Assembly (NCBI RefSeq): GCF_030418455.1
Contig: NZ_JAUHPW010000001.1
Location: forward strand, 248,001-312,000
Reading direction: 5' to 3'
DNA: 64,000 nt
Source: Demequina litoralis
GTDB lineage: Bacteria; Actinomycetota; Actinomycetes; Actinomycetales; Demequinaceae
Part shown: piece after piece, positions 31,378-40,363 of the stretch
Numbering within the stretch: position 1 is the stretch's first letter
How the letters are laid out: each line of letters opens with the position of its first letter
The notes under the pieces: model-generated
Databases searched by the model: none
What the model was told of the DNA's origin: nothing
What the model saw: the letters and a program-made list of their open reading frames with translations, nothing else
Translations under genes and position numbers: made by a program

Positions 31378-31818
31378 CTAGCCGACGCGCCGCGCGACGG
31401 CCTCGAGAGCGAGCCGGTAGCCCTCGACCCCGAAGCCCGCGATCGTGCCGGTCGCGACGCCGCTGATGACGCTGGTGTGGCGGAAGGTCTCGCGCGCGTG
31501 CGGGTTGGTGAGGTGCACCTCGACCAGGGACAGGTTCGCCGCGGAGACGAGCGCGCACGCGTCCCGGAGGGCGTACGAGTAGTGCGTGAAGGCCGCCGGG
31601 TTGAGCACGACGTGCCAGCCCGCGTCGACGGCCTCGTGCATCCAGTGGACCAGGTCGGCCTCGTCGTCGGACTGGCGCACCTCGACGTCGAGGTGCAGGT
31701 CCGCGCCCCACTGGGTGACAAGAACCGCGAGCTCATCGTGGGTGGTGGTGCCGTACTTCTCGGGCTCGCGGGTGCCGAGCCTGCGCAGGTTGGGACCGTT
31801 GACGACCAGGACGTTCAT
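31378..31818 (-). CDS. aroQ: 3-dehydroquinate dehydratase (type II)
   Basis: AroQ removes water from 3-dehydroquinate, the third shikimate step. The 146-residue protein has the type II motifs VVNGPNLRRLGTREPEKYG (about 5-23, with the catalytic Tyr and lid Arg) and LNPAAFTHYSYALRDA (about 72-87), then HLTNPHARETFRH with the catalytic His. The ATG has TACGCT 7 bases before it and no ribosome site. It is separated from aroB by an inserted plus-strand membrane protein. Confidence 0.96.
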   Translation of the reverse strand: MNVLVVNGPNLRRLGTREPEKYGTTTHDELAVLVTQWGADLHLDVEVRQSDDEADLVHWMHEAVDAGWHVVLNPAAFTHYSYALRDACALVSAANLSLVEVHLTNPHARETFRHTSVISGVATGTIAGFGVEGYRLALEAVARRVG

Positions 31819-31831
31819 GGTGGCCAGCGTA
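31816..31831 (-). promoter_or_regulatory. Putative leaderless promoter of aroQ (-10 TACGCT)
   Basis: TACGCT at 31826-31831 is 7 bases before the aroQ ATG. A GGACGATGCG repeat (31837-31846) lies just upstream in the spacer region. No TTGACA-like element is present. Confidence 0.5.
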
Positions 31832-31836
31832 TCGGG

Positions 31837-31880
31837 GGACGATGCGCTCGATCGGTTTGGGCGCGCGGTCGGACGATGCG
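31837..31880 (+). repeat. Two direct copies of GGACGATGCG in the aroQ / membrane-protein intergenic region
   Basis: Exact copies at 31837-31846 and 31871-31880, same orientation, 24 bases apart, in the 123-base divergent gap. Being non-coding, they show that the repeat is not simply a protein motif. Confidence 0.8.
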
Positions 31881-31929
31881 GGGTGTGAGTTTGGCGGCGT
31901 GGGCGCGCTCGAGCGTGAGCGCGGGCCGC

Positions 31930-31944
31930 TAGGTTCTCGGCATG
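31930..31944 (+). promoter_or_regulatory. Putative leaderless promoter (-10 TAGGTT) of the membrane-protein gene
   Basis: TAGGTT (31930-31935) ends 6 bases before the ATG at 31942. No ribosome-binding sequence or clear -35 is seen. Confidence 0.45.
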
Positions 31945-33867
31945 GCCACCACGAGCACCAGCGTCGCGCGCCCGGACGTTTCGTCACATCAGTCGCAGGG
32001 GTCCAGCGCTTGGGGCAGCCGCACGCGCCTGTACCTGCTTGTCGGAGTTCTCGTCTTGGGCTCTGCAACGCTCGCCGGCCTGCCGATGTGGGTGCTCGCC
32101 GTCACAACGCTGCTGGCGTGGACCGCTCGCTTGACGCCCCGGTTTGGAGCCGGCGCCGCGCTCGCGATCGCGTACATCGCCGGCGCGTCGCTGGACTTCG
32201 TGGTGCTGGCGCTTGCACCTGTACAGCCGCTGCGGTTCCAACACCTCGTGCTCGGGCTGCACCTGGTCCTGCTGCTGGCCGCGGTCCTCCGCGCGCGACC
32301 CGACGCCCCGGCGGCTCGATTCCACGTCAATCGGCCGGGCGTCATCCTCGGCAGCGCGCTCGGGTCTATCGCGTGGTTCGTCGGCCTCGGCATCGCCGCG
32401 CTGGTGCCCGGCGGGTCCGCGCGCTCGTGGGCTGTGCTCGACGACTCAACCGTGGACCTCTACAACACCGGCCGCTTCGCGTGGAACAACGGGGTCGAGA
32501 CGTTCCCGGCCACCAATCCTCGGCCGTTCGAGCACGCGCTCACCTTGACGTTCGTGAGTCCGACGCAGCCGATCGACGACTCCGGTGCGGAGTTCGTGGC
32601 GGAACTCGACGCGCACATCGCCCACTGGGCGATCGTCGTGGCCGTCTGCGCCTTCCTCGCTGGGTGGGTAGCCGCCTCGCTCCTGCCGCGCCATTCGCCA
32701 CGCTGGGGAGCTCCGGTTGCAGGAGCCATCGCTTCAACCCTCGTCCTCGCAGGGCCCGCAACGGGCTTCTTCCTACTACGGGGTCAGATCAACGCCACGA
32801 TCACCGTAGCGATACTTCTCGGCTCCTTCGCCGTCGCGCTGCGCTCGCGCGTCCTGCCCACCACCGCAGTCGCCACCCTGATCCTGGCGATGACGGTTCT
32901 CATGTTGACCTGGACGCCGTTCGCTGCGGTGCCCGGCCTGCTTGCCGCGGTCTCCGCCTGGACCTGGCGCACACAGATCCGCGCCACGCTGCGCGAGTCT
33001 GGCTGGCAAATCGCTGTTTCACTTGCTGCGTTCGCGACCGCTGCACTTCTCTACGCGGCGTCGACGTTCACGTCGCTCGCGCAGAAGGACTCCACAGCGC
33101 TCGAGTCGAGCGTCACCGTAGCGACCACGCTCCCCGCACCATTCAGCTATTCGATGACTGTCGCGGTCGTGCTCGCCGTCGCCGTAATCGCGGTAATCGT
33201 CCGACCTGAGGTTCGCGCCTGCCGCGCCGTCGGGGCCACCCTGCTCGGACTGGCCGTGGGCGCAGTGCCGATCTTCGCAGCTCGCGGAGGGTTCGGCGGA
33301 GACCTTGAGTATTACCCCTCCCGCTACGTGCAGATGTCGACCGTGGCGCTCGTGCCGCTCCTCGTAGGCTTGGTTCTGAGCGCTCTGCTGACGCGGCGTC
33401 GTGCTGCCGTCGCGACCGCGGCCGTCGCTGCTGTCGGCGTAGGTGCACTCGCGATCACGGCACCGCTCGATTCCAGGGTCGAGCGCTGGATCCCTGCTCC
33501 GGCTCTGCTCGTCGTAGGTGACTACTACGGTCCCGACGAGTACGTGTACGACCGCATTGCCGACTACGTGCAGTACGACGATCTCGTGGTGCCCTGGTAC
33601 GCGGATATCCCGTGGGACCAGCCCGTGCGCTTCATGATGGCCAATGCCACGCGATCGGATGACCGCGGCCACGAGAACGGCGGGGAGAACTGGGTCCTGC
33701 GCATTCGGATGGACGACCTACCGGACCGGATCTGTTGGCTCGGCGAGGCAAGCAACCGTCAGGTCACGATCGTCACACGCGCTCCCGACCTGCCCTCTGC
33801 GGCGCTCGCAGAATGCTACGACCCGTCACAACTCGACGGTGTGCGATTCGTGCTCGCGGAAGACTAG
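31942..33867 (+). CDS. Polytopic membrane protein of unknown function
   Basis: A 641-residue integral membrane protein with roughly ten to twelve hydrophobic segments between residues 29 and 510. A hydrophilic loop lies at about 160-220, and a C-terminal non-membrane domain of about 120 residues (rich in Asp and Tyr, with two Cys) is probably outside the cell. I see no transporter signature; the layout resembles membrane glycosyltransferases of the GT-C type, but no catalytic motif is clear. It is the only plus-strand gene between rarA and pyrR apart from the orphan at 28267 and the DUF4287 gene. It splits aroQ from aroB, and its GC content and codon choice look lower and more relaxed than its neighbours. 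Its TAG stop overlaps the aroB TAG stop tail to tail in CTAG. Confidence 0.75.
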   Translation: MATTSTSVARPDVSSHQSQGSSAWGSRTRLYLLVGVLVLGSATLAGLPMWVLAVTTLLAWTARLTPRFGAGAALAIAYIAGASLDFVVLALAPVQPLRFQHLVLGLHLVLLLAAVLRARPDAPAARFHVNRPGVILGSALGSIAWFVGLGIAALVPGGSARSWAVLDDSTVDLYNTGRFAWNNGVETFPATNPRPFEHALTLTFVSPTQPIDDSGAEFVAELDAHIAHWAIVVAVCAFLAGWVAASLLPRHSPRWGAPVAGAIASTLVLAGPATGFFLLRGQINATITVAILLGSFAVALRSRVLPTTAVATLILAMTVLMLTWTPFAAVPGLLAAVSAWTWRTQIRATLRESGWQIAVSLAAFATAALLYAASTFTSLAQKDSTALESSVTVATTLPAPFSYSMTVAVVLAVAVIAVIVRPEVRACRAVGATLLGLAVGAVPIFAARGGFGGDLEYYPSRYVQMSTVALVPLLVGLVLSALLTRRRAAVATAAVAAVGVGALAITAPLDSRVERWIPAPALLVVGDYYGPDEYVYDRIADYVQYDDLVVPWYADIPWDQPVRFMMANATRSDDRGHENGGENWVLRIRMDDLPDRICWLGEASNRQVTIVTRAPDLPSAALAECYDPSQLDGVRFVLAED

Positions 33868-34955
33868 GCCGACACTGCCGAGTAGGCGCCCTGGACGAGA
33901 GCCGGGTCCGGCCCCTCGAGGCGAATCGGGTTGCCGATCCCCGCGAGGATGACGAACCGCAGCAGGTCGCCGCGGGTCTTCTTGTCCCGCTTCATGGCGG
34001 TGAGCAGCGCGTCCCAGCGGTGCCCGGGGTAGCTGATCGGCAGGCCAAGACCGGACAGGATGGCGCGGTGACGCTCGACCCCGTCCTCCGAGAGACGTCC
34101 GGCGAGGTGAGCGAGCTCTGCCGCAAAGACCATGCCCACCGACACCGCGGCGCCGTGGCGCCACTGGTAGCGCTCGGTGTACTCGATCGCGTGGGCGAAG
34201 GTGTGGCCGTAGTTGAGGATCTCGCGGAGGAAGGACTCCTTGAGGTCGGCCGCGACGACGTCGGCCTTGACCTGGATCGCGCGGGAGATGAGCTCGACGA
34301 GCACTGGGCGCACCACGTCGAGCTCCGCGTCGCGGAGGCCGTCGAGGTTCGCCTCGACCAACGTCAGGATCTCCTGGTCGCGGATGAAGCCGCACTTCAC
34401 GACCTCGGCCAGCCCCGGCACCAGCTCGTTGTGCGGCAGCGTGTCGAGTGCGCGCACGTCACAGAACACGGCGAGCGGCTCGTGGAAAGCGCCGACGAGG
34501 TTCTTCCCCTCGGCAGTGTTGATCCCCGTCTTGCCGCCCACCGCCGCGTCGACCATCGCGAGCAGCGTCGTGGGGACCTGGATGACGCCGACCCCACGAA
34601 GCCAGGTGGCGGCGACGAAGCCGGCGAGGTCGGTCACCGCTCCCCCGCCGAAGCCGATGACGACGTCGCTACGGGTGAAATCGGACTTGCCGAGCACCTG
34701 CCAGCAGAAGGCGAGGACCTCGGCGGTCTTGCCCTCCTCGGCATCGGGCACCTCGGCGATGACGACGGTGAAGCCGCGCGCGTCGAGCAGCGCCTTGAGG
34801 TTGTCGACGTGGCGACGCAGCGGCGCGGCGGTGACGACCAGCACGCGCGTCGCGGTCTCGGGGACAGCGCCCACCACCTCCGGCAGCAGGTTCTCCCCGA
34901 CCGTCACGTCATAGGGCGCGGCAGTGGCGACGGCGATGGTCCGGTGGACGGTCAT
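33864..34955 (-). CDS. aroB: 3-dehydroquinate synthase
   Basis: AroB converts DAHP to 3-dehydroquinate with NAD and a metal ion. The 363-residue protein has the NAD-site GGGAVTDLAGFVAATWLRG (about 99-117), the phosphate-binding PTTLLAMVDAAVGGKTGIN (about 123-141) and the metal His residues in LNYGHTFAHAIEY and RHGAAVSVGM. The ATG overlaps the aroK stop by 4 bases. Its last bases overlap the convergent membrane-protein gene by 4. Confidence 0.97.
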   Translation of the reverse strand: MTVHRTIAVATAAPYDVTVGENLLPEVVGAVPETATRVLVVTAAPLRRHVDNLKALLDARGFTVVIAEVPDAEEGKTAEVLAFCWQVLGKSDFTRSDVVIGFGGGAVTDLAGFVAATWLRGVGVIQVPTTLLAMVDAAVGGKTGINTAEGKNLVGAFHEPLAVFCDVRALDTLPHNELVPGLAEVVKCGFIRDQEILTLVEANLDGLRDAELDVVRPVLVELISRAIQVKADVVAADLKESFLREILNYGHTFAHAIEYTERYQWRHGAAVSVGMVFAAELAHLAGRLSEDGVERHRAILSGLGLPISYPGHRWDALLTAMKRDKKTRGDLLRFVILAGIGNPIRLEGPDPALVQGAYSAVSA

Positions 34956-35476
34956 GCACGCTCCTTGACGGCGGCGTCGATCCGGGCGGCGACGTCGGTC
35001 GGGCTGGTCTTGTCGGTGAGCACCTGCACGGTCGCGAGGCGTTCGTAGATGGGCCGGCGGGCGTCCATCAGCGCGACCCACTGGGCGCGCGGATTGCCCA
35101 CGAGGAGCGGTCGTGAGGCGTTCAGGCCGACGCGCGGCGCGGCAGCCGCGAGGGAGACGTCGAGGAAGACCACCGCTCCCCCGTCAAGCACGTAGCGCTC
35201 CAGGAGCCCTTGGGTCTCGGGCGCGAGGATCGCGCCGCCGCCTAGGGCGAGGACGCCGTCGTGGGTGCGCAGCGCATCGTCCACCGCCTCGCGCTCGATC
35301 TCGCGGAAGCGCGCCTCGCCGTCTTCGACGAAGATGTCGGGGATGGGCTTGCCGGCCCGCTTCTCGATGTCGGTGTCGGTGTCGCGTCGCGGCACGCCCC
35401 ACAGGCGCGCGAGGGCCTTCGCCACCGTGCTCTTGCCCGATCCGGGCGGGCCGATGAGGACCGCACGGGGCGCCAT
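34952..35476 (-). CDS. aroK: Shikimate kinase
   Basis: AroK phosphorylates shikimate. The 174-residue P-loop kinase has Walker A GPPGSGKS at 9-16, the shikimate Asp in DTDTDIEKRAG (about 32-42), the LID-flanking EARFREIERE and the LGGGAIL motif (about 78-84). The ATG shares one base with the aroC stop (TGATG). Together aroC-aroK-aroB form a tightly coupled block. Confidence 0.96.
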   Translation of the reverse strand: MAPRAVLIGPPGSGKSTVAKALARLWGVPRRDTDTDIEKRAGKPIPDIFVEDGEARFREIEREAVDDALRTHDGVLALGGGAILAPETQGLLERYVLDGGAVVFLDVSLAAAAPRVGLNASRPLLVGNPRAQWVALMDARRPIYERLATVQVLTDKTSPTDVAARIDAAVKERA

Positions 35477-36660
35477 CAGCGCAGGTGCTCCGGGATCTGG
35501 GCGACGTAGGCTTCGATGTTGCGGCGCACCTCGGCGACGGAGTCGCCGCCGAACTTCTCGAGCAGCGAGTCCGCGAGCGTGAGCGCGACCATCGCCTGCG
35601 CGACGACGGCCGCCGGTGCGACCGCGCACACGTCGGATCGCTGGTGGATGGCTTTGGCGGCCTCGCCCGTCGAGGTGTCGATGGTGTCGAGAGCGCGCGG
35701 GACGGTGCTGATGGGTTTCATCGCGGCGCGCACGCGGAGCGGCTCGCCGTTGGTCATGCCGCCCTCGACGCCGCCGGCACGGTTGGTGCGGCGCTGCACG
35801 CCGTCCTCGCCGTACTCGATCTCGTCGTGGGCCTGCGACCCGCGGCGGGCGGCGGTACGGAAGCCGTCGCCGACCTCGACGCCCTTGATCGCCTGGATGC
35901 CCATGAGCGCGGCCGCGAGGCGCGCGTCGAGCCGACGGTCCCAGTGCACGTGGCTGCCGAGGCCGACGGGCACGCCGTAGGCGACGACCTCGACCACTCC
36001 GCCCAGCGTGTCGCCGGCCTTCTGGCAGTCGTCGATCTCGGCGAGCATCGCCCGCGAGGTCTCGGCGTGGAAGCAGCGGATCGGGTCGGCGTCGAGCGCG
36101 GGCGTGGCGTCGGCGGGCGGGAGCGGCGCATCGTCCGGCGTGGCGACGGGGCCCACCTGGACGGTGTGCGCGACGAGGCGGATGCCGGCGGCCTGCTCGA
36201 GGAAGTTCTCGGCGACCTGGCCGAGCGCGACGCGGGCTGCGGTCTCGCGGGCGGAGGCGCGCTCGAGGACGGGTCGGGCGTCCTCGAAGCCGTACTTGGT
36301 CATGCCGACGAGGTCGGCGTGGCCGGGGCGCGGGCGCGTGAGGGCGGCGGCGCGGGCGCCGGTGAGCTCCTCGGCGTCCACCGGGTCCGCGGACATCACC
36401 GTCTCCCACTTGGGCCACTCGGTGTTGCCGACCATGACGGCGACGGGTCCGCCCTGGGAGACGCCGTGACGGACGCCGCCGAGGATGGTGACCTGGTCCT
36501 TCTCGAAGGACATGCGGGCGCCGCGTCCCGCGCCGAGGCGGCGGCGGGCCAGCGCGTCCTGGATCTCGCTGCTAGTGATCTCGACACCGGCCGGGAGGCC
36601 CTCGAGCGTGCCGACCAGCGCGGGGCCGTGCGATTCTCCTGCGGTGAGCCATCGAAGCAT
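35476..36660 (-). CDS. aroC: Chorismate synthase
   Basis: AroC forms chorismate using reduced FMN as catalyst. The 394-residue protein starts [25 protein letters not shown] and has the family motifs [15 protein letters not shown] (about 114-128), [12 protein letters not shown] and the C-terminal [28 protein letters not shown] chose the ATG at 36660 because GGAAGA lies at suitable distance; an in-frame ATG at 36669 is too close to it. It is the first aro gene after the inserted pilus cluster. Confidence 0.96.
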   Translation of the reverse strand: MLRWLTAGESHGPALVGTLEGLPAGVEITSSEIQDALARRRLGAGRGARMSFEKDQVTILGGVRHGVSQGGPVAVMVGNTEWPKWETVMSADPVDAEELTGARAAALTRPRPGHADLVGMTKYGFEDARPVLERASARETAARVALGQVAENFLEQAAGIRLVAHTVQVGPVATPDDAPLPPADATPALDADPIRCFHAETSRAMLAEIDDCQKAGDTLGGVVEVVAYGVPVGLGSHVHWDRRLDARLAAALMGIQAIKGVEVGDGFRTAARRGSQAHDEIEYGEDGVQRRTNRAGGVEGGMTNGEPLRVRAAMKPISTVPRALDTIDTSTGEAAKAIHQRSDVCAVAPAAVVAQAMVALTLADSLLEKFGGDSVAEVRRNIEAYVAQIPEHLR

Positions 36661-36734
36661 GGGCGTCATTCTTCCACGAGTGGACGGTCGGTCCGGATCG
36701 TGAGACAAGACCATCGGTAGGCCGCCCACGCGAA

Positions 36735-36764
36735 GGAGGGCCGCCCCTGCCGGGACGGCCCTCC
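36735..36764 (-). terminator. Terminator hairpin at the end of the pilus operon
   Basis: GGAGGGCCG (36735-36743) pairs perfectly with CGGCCCTCC (36756-36764), with three further C-G pairs inside. It lies 21 bases after the pilO stop, before aroC. The following TTCG is only weakly T-rich. It would separate pilus and aro transcription. Confidence 0.65.
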
Positions 36765-36784
36765 GTGGTGCGCTGCGAAGCGGA

Positions 36785-37660
36785 TCAGGCCGCGTCGGCC
36801 TGCTCGGTGCCCTCGAGCGGCTCGAAGACGTTCTCCACCTTCGAACCGGACTTGTACTCCTTGAGCTCCTTGGTCTCGTCGTCGACGAACGAGCGGGTGT
36901 CGTCGAGCAGGGAGAAGACCATGCCGGTGATCTGCACCGTCCACTGCTCCTCGGTCAGCTCGGGGCGACCGGGGGTCTCCTCGGCCGGCGAGGCCTTGGC
37001 GATGGTGAACCCAGTCACCGTGTAGAACCGCGTGAGCTGCGTCTCGAGCGACTTGACGAAGTCGAGCACGTCGCCGGGGTCACCCTCAGTCGTAATCGTG
37101 ATCGGCATCGCCAGGAGCCCCTCGAAGGGAGCAGCCGGCTCGGCGGCCGGCTGCGTCGTGTCGCCCGCGACGCCTCCGGTGGTGCCGTCTGTGTCGAGGT
37201 CGTCGTCCGTCGCCGCCGACTCCGTCGGTTCCGGCGTCGAGGCCGCATCAGGCTCCTCTGACTCCGTCGCTACCGTCGGCGGCTCGGCACCGGCCTGGCT
37301 GAGAGGATCGATCGGCTCCGGCCTACCGGTGCTGAAGTCGATCAGCGGGAGGTCGGCCTTCTCCAGGCTCGACGCAATGAGCCGCTCGAGTGCGGGCTGC
37401 TCCGTGCGGGGGGGCAGGTCGAGCGAGACCTTCGCGATCTGCTCGCGCCAGTCCGGCACCTCCTGCTCGAGTGCCTTCATCTTCTGAATCTCGAGCTCGG
37501 TCAGGTCGTTCGCATCGCGCGCGATCTGCGCCTCCTCCTTCGCGGCAGAGGCGTTGTCGAGCTCGGGTCCAATCAGCGTGAAGTACGCTGCAGCCGCCAC
37601 GATGATCGCGAGGACGATCGCGGCGAAAACCCAGATCCCGGTCTGCTGCTTGGCCTTCAT
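36785..37660 (-). CDS. pilO: Type IV pilus alignment protein PilO-like
   Basis: A 291-residue bitopic membrane protein in the PilO position of the PilMNO alignment complex, which links the pilus motor to the envelope. It has one N-terminal membrane helix (about 9-30), a coiled-coil segment (about 35-70), and a periplasm-type domain at about 185-260 ([24 protein letters not shown]), where PilO has its ferredoxin-like fold. A long acidic, Thr/Pro/Ala-rich insert (about 115-180) divides them. The ATG shares one base with the pilN stop. Identification rests on position and topology more than identity. Confidence 0.8.
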   Translation of the reverse strand: MKAKQQTGIWVFAAIVLAIIVAAAAYFTLIGPELDNASAAKEEAQIARDANDLTELEIQKMKALEQEVPDWREQIAKVSLDLPPRTEQPALERLIASSLEKADLPLIDFSTGRPEPIDPLSQAGAEPPTVATESEEPDAASTPEPTESAATDDDLDTDGTTGGVAGDTTQPAAEPAAPFEGLLAMPITITTEGDPGDVLDFVKSLETQLTRFYTVTGFTIAKASPAEETPGRPELTEEQWTVQITGMVFSLLDDTRSFVDDETKELKEYKSGSKVENVFEPLEGTEQADAA

Positions 37661-38448
37661 CAGTTCGCCTCCTCATCGGACGTCTCGGTGTCCGTGGCGG
37701 TGTCGGCAGCCTCGAGCTCGTCGAGAAGCGCCTGCGGCACCTTGGTCTGCTCGGTCTCCGTGCGGCCGGACAGCGCGGTGTAGGTGATCCGGGTGGCTCC
37801 CGAGTACTCCCAGTAGACGGTGTCCGTCTCCTCGTTGGAGTTGATCTGCTTCGCCTCGACCCAGGTGTCGCTGAAGCCCGGCAGAGCGTCGAACGCCTCG
37901 ATCAGGTCGGCGGTCAGCTCGGGGCTCTCCGCACGTCCAGTGAAGGCAATCGAACCCATGTCCGCGTTGGCGAAGGCGGTGCCGTCGCCGGCGATCGCGC
38001 CGGCGGGGGTGCCCTGTGCCATGGTCATGTCGGTGAACGTCAGGCCCTCCGGCACGGCGGTGAGCAGCGCGGTGAGATGCGTCGCCCAGTCGATATCCGT
38101 CGACCCCGCCCACTCGCGCGCCTTGATGGAGTTCTCGAACTTTGCCGAGAGCTCGTTGATGTAGCCGTAGCTCGCGAGCTCGGTCTGGAGCTCGAGGCGA
38201 CGATCCTGCTCAGCCTGAAGCTCGTTCTCGGCCGCCGTGCGCATGCCGAGCACCAGGAAGTACACGGCGGCGACCGCAACAAGGAAGAGACCGAAGACGA
38301 TGACGATCAGGGCCTTGATACGACCCTGGCTCCGGCGCGCCGCGATCTCGGGCGGGAGCAGGTTGACCTGCGGAGCCGCAGGCGCGCCGATCGTGCCCGG
38401 GACCGGGTTGATGACCGGCGCGGAGGCCGGTGCGGACACGGGATTCAC
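37660..38448 (-). CDS. pilN: Type IV pilus assembly protein PilN-like
   Basis: A 262-residue protein with the PilN layout: a cytoplasmic N-terminus holding VNLLPPEIAARR (about 28-39, the PilM-binding INLLP motif of the family), one membrane helix (about 44-68), then a coiled-coil and an outer domain. The GTG overlaps the pilM stop by 4 bases (GTGA), so PilM and PilN are made together, as expected for partners. The C-terminal 25 residues are acidic and Thr-rich. Confidence 0.85.
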   Translation of the reverse strand: MNPVSAPASAPVINPVPGTIGAPAAPQVNLLPPEIAARRSQGRIKALIVIVFGLFLVAVAAVYFLVLGMRTAAENELQAEQDRRLELQTELASYGYINELSAKFENSIKAREWAGSTDIDWATHLTALLTAVPEGLTFTDMTMAQGTPAGAIAGDGTAFANADMGSIAFTGRAESPELTADLIEAFDALPGFSDTWVEAKQINSNEETDTVYWEYSGATRITYTALSGRTETEQTKVPQALLDELEAADTATDTETSDEEAN

Positions 38449-39506
38449 GATGCCTCCCCGAATGCGAGACCGATGGGCGTGGCGGCGCGGACCTCGAGCC
38501 CCTGGACCGCCTCTGGCCGAACCTTCTTGCCCAGAGAGACCCGGGCGAAGGAGTTGCCGTATCGCACCGGAAGCCTCGTGGACGAGGCCAGGTACTGACC
38601 CAGTCCGGCGAGCAACGAACCACCACCGGTGATGATGACGTGAGCCGGAGCCTCGCCGGGATTCGACGAGGCGAAGTAGACGAAGGTGTTGCGGATGCCC
38701 TCGACCAGCGCGCGCGCGCTCTGCGAGAGCGGCTCGACCGCCGCCTCCTGGCCCGGCGCCGATCGGCCGCCGAGACCCATCTGGATCTTGACCTCCTCGG
38801 CCTCGACCGCACCGATCTGCAGGGAGCTGGCCACCGCGTCGGTGAGGTCCTGGCCGCCCTGCGGAAGCGTGCGGATGAGACGCGGCAGGCCGTTGCTCGT
38901 GATCACCACCGTGGTGAGCCGTGCGCCGATGTCGACGAACGCCATCACCCCCGTCATGGCGTCTTCCGCAAGCTGGCTTCGCAGCAAGGCGAATCCGCCG
39001 AGGTCGACCATCTTCGGTCGGAGACCAGCGGCTTCGACTGCGAGCAGGTTCTGCGTGACCGTCGCCTTCGGCGCGGCGACCATGATGCCGCGGAGCACCT
39101 TGGCGTTCTCGAGCTCCTTCTCCCCGGTCGGGTAGAAGTCGAGCAGCACCTCGTCGACCGACATCGGCAGCGTCTCCTGCACGTGGAACGGAAGGGAGGA
39201 GCGCAGCTGAGCCATCGGCAGCGACGGCAACTCGATCTCGCGGACGACGACATTGGCAGATCCCACCCCGACGTGCGCCTCCTTGACGGAGACGCCCGCG
39301 GCATGCACCGCCTGCTTGATCGCGCTGCCGACGCCGGAGACGTCGACGACCTCTCCCGCCTGCACGGCGCCGCGCGGAAGCGGCACCTCTCCGTATCCGG
39401 TCAGCGTGCCGCGGCCTCGCGCGGCGGCACCCTTCCCGGAGAACTCGACCTCGGCGACACGCACGTGGGTGTCACCGATGTCGACTCCGACTCTCCTGAT
39501 TGCCAC
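38445..39506 (-). CDS. pilM: Type IV pilus actin-like ATPase PilM
   Basis: PilM is a cytoplasmic actin/FtsA-fold protein that binds the PilN N-terminus and connects to the PilB/PilT motor. The 353-residue product starts with AIRRVGVDIGDTHVRVAEVE (phosphate-1 loop). It has a second phosphate motif in AFVDIGARLTTVVI (about 207-220) and an adenosine motif VIITGGGSLLAGLGQYLA (about 297-314). The GTG at 39506 has GGGGGAG nearby and is preferred over a GTG at 39533. Confidence 0.9.
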   Translation of the reverse strand: MAIRRVGVDIGDTHVRVAEVEFSGKGAAARGRGTLTGYGEVPLPRGAVQAGEVVDVSGVGSAIKQAVHAAGVSVKEAHVGVGSANVVVREIELPSLPMAQLRSSLPFHVQETLPMSVDEVLLDFYPTGEKELENAKVLRGIMVAAPKATVTQNLLAVEAAGLRPKMVDLGGFALLRSQLAEDAMTGVMAFVDIGARLTTVVITSNGLPRLIRTLPQGGQDLTDAVASSLQIGAVEAEEVKIQMGLGGRSAPGQEAAVEPLSQSARALVEGIRNTFVYFASSNPGEAPAHVIITGGGSLLAGLGQYLASSTRLPVRYGNSFARVSLGKKVRPEAVQGLEVRAATPIGLAFGEAS

Positions 39507-39580
39507 TTCTCCCCCTTTGCTCCGGGAATGCACTTGCTATCGGCGCCGGGCGCCTTGAACTCAAACGGAGTGGTGATATC

Positions 39581-40363
39581 TCACACGGCCCACCCCGCTG
39601 CCAAGTCGACGTACCAGGTGGCGATGGCCGGGCCCCAGAGCACGGCGATCCAGAAGGCGCCGATGATGGCGGGCCCGTACGCGAAGCGCACACCCTTGAC
39701 GCCGCCGGCGCGGATCGACGCCACCAGGGCGAGCAGCCCGCCGACGAGAGGACCGCCGATGGCACCCACGGCGAGGGCACCCCAGCCGAGGTAGCCCAGC
39801 ACGGCGCCCACCGGGACCGCGAGCTTGACGTCGCCGAAGCCCAGGCCCTTGGGGTACGCGAACCAGAGCACGAAGTAGAAGCCGCCCAACGCCAACGCGC
39901 CGATGCCGGCTCGAGCCAGCGCGGCCCAGTCGCCGGTGAGCGCCGCATCGGTCACCAGGAGCACCAGCACGGCTCCAGCCATGGCGAAGACCAGCGGGTC
40001 CGGGAGGCGGTGGTGCTCGAAGTCGATCGCGGCGAGCGCTACGGTCAGCAGGGCACTGAAGGCGAGCAGCCAGGCCACCGCGCTCGAGCCGAACTGCCAG
40101 GCCACCAGGCCGAAGAGCACGCCCACCGAGATCTCGACGAGCGGGTAGCGACCCGGGATCGGCTCCTGGCAGTGGCGGCAGCGGCGCCGCAGCCACAGCC
40201 ACGAGAACACCGGGATGTTGTCGTACCAGGCGATGTCGTGGCGGCACTGCGGGCACCTGCTCGAGCCCTTCGCCCAGCCCTCGCCCGCCGGGATGCGGGC
40301 GATGAGCACGTTGGCGAAGGACCCGCAGAGCAGGCCCAGCATCGTGGCGGCGACGATCAGCAC
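39581..40363 (-). CDS. pilD: Prepilin peptidase (type IV leader peptidase/N-methyltransferase)
   Basis: PilD removes the leader peptides of the four prepilins encoded next to it and N-methylates the new N-terminus. The 260-residue membrane protein has the cytoplasmic zinc-type loop CPQC...CRHC (about 37-66). The two catalytic Asp residues are in IDFEHHRLPD (about 113-122) and GFGDVKL (the GxGD motif, about 175-181). It has about seven further membrane segments. The GTG directly follows the stop of the large PilX-like gene. Confidence 0.94.
   Translation of the reverse strand: MLIVAATMLGLLCGSFANVLIARIPAGEGWAKGSSRCPQCRHDIAWYDNIPVFSWLWLRRRCRHCQEPIPGRYPLVEISVGVLFGLVAWQFGSSAVAWLLAFSALLTVALAAIDFEHHRLPDPLVFAMAGAVLVLLVTDAALTGDWAALARAGIGALALGGFYFVLWFAYPKGLGFGDVKLAVPVGAVLGYLGWGALAVGAIGGPLVGGLLALVASIRAGGVKGVRFAYGPAIIGAFWIAVLWGPAIATWYVDLAAGWAV

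Noticed and set aside
39507-39533. Longer PilM beginning at the GTG at 39533
   Set aside because: The extra residues do not match the PilM family start and the better ribosome site serves the GTG at 39506.
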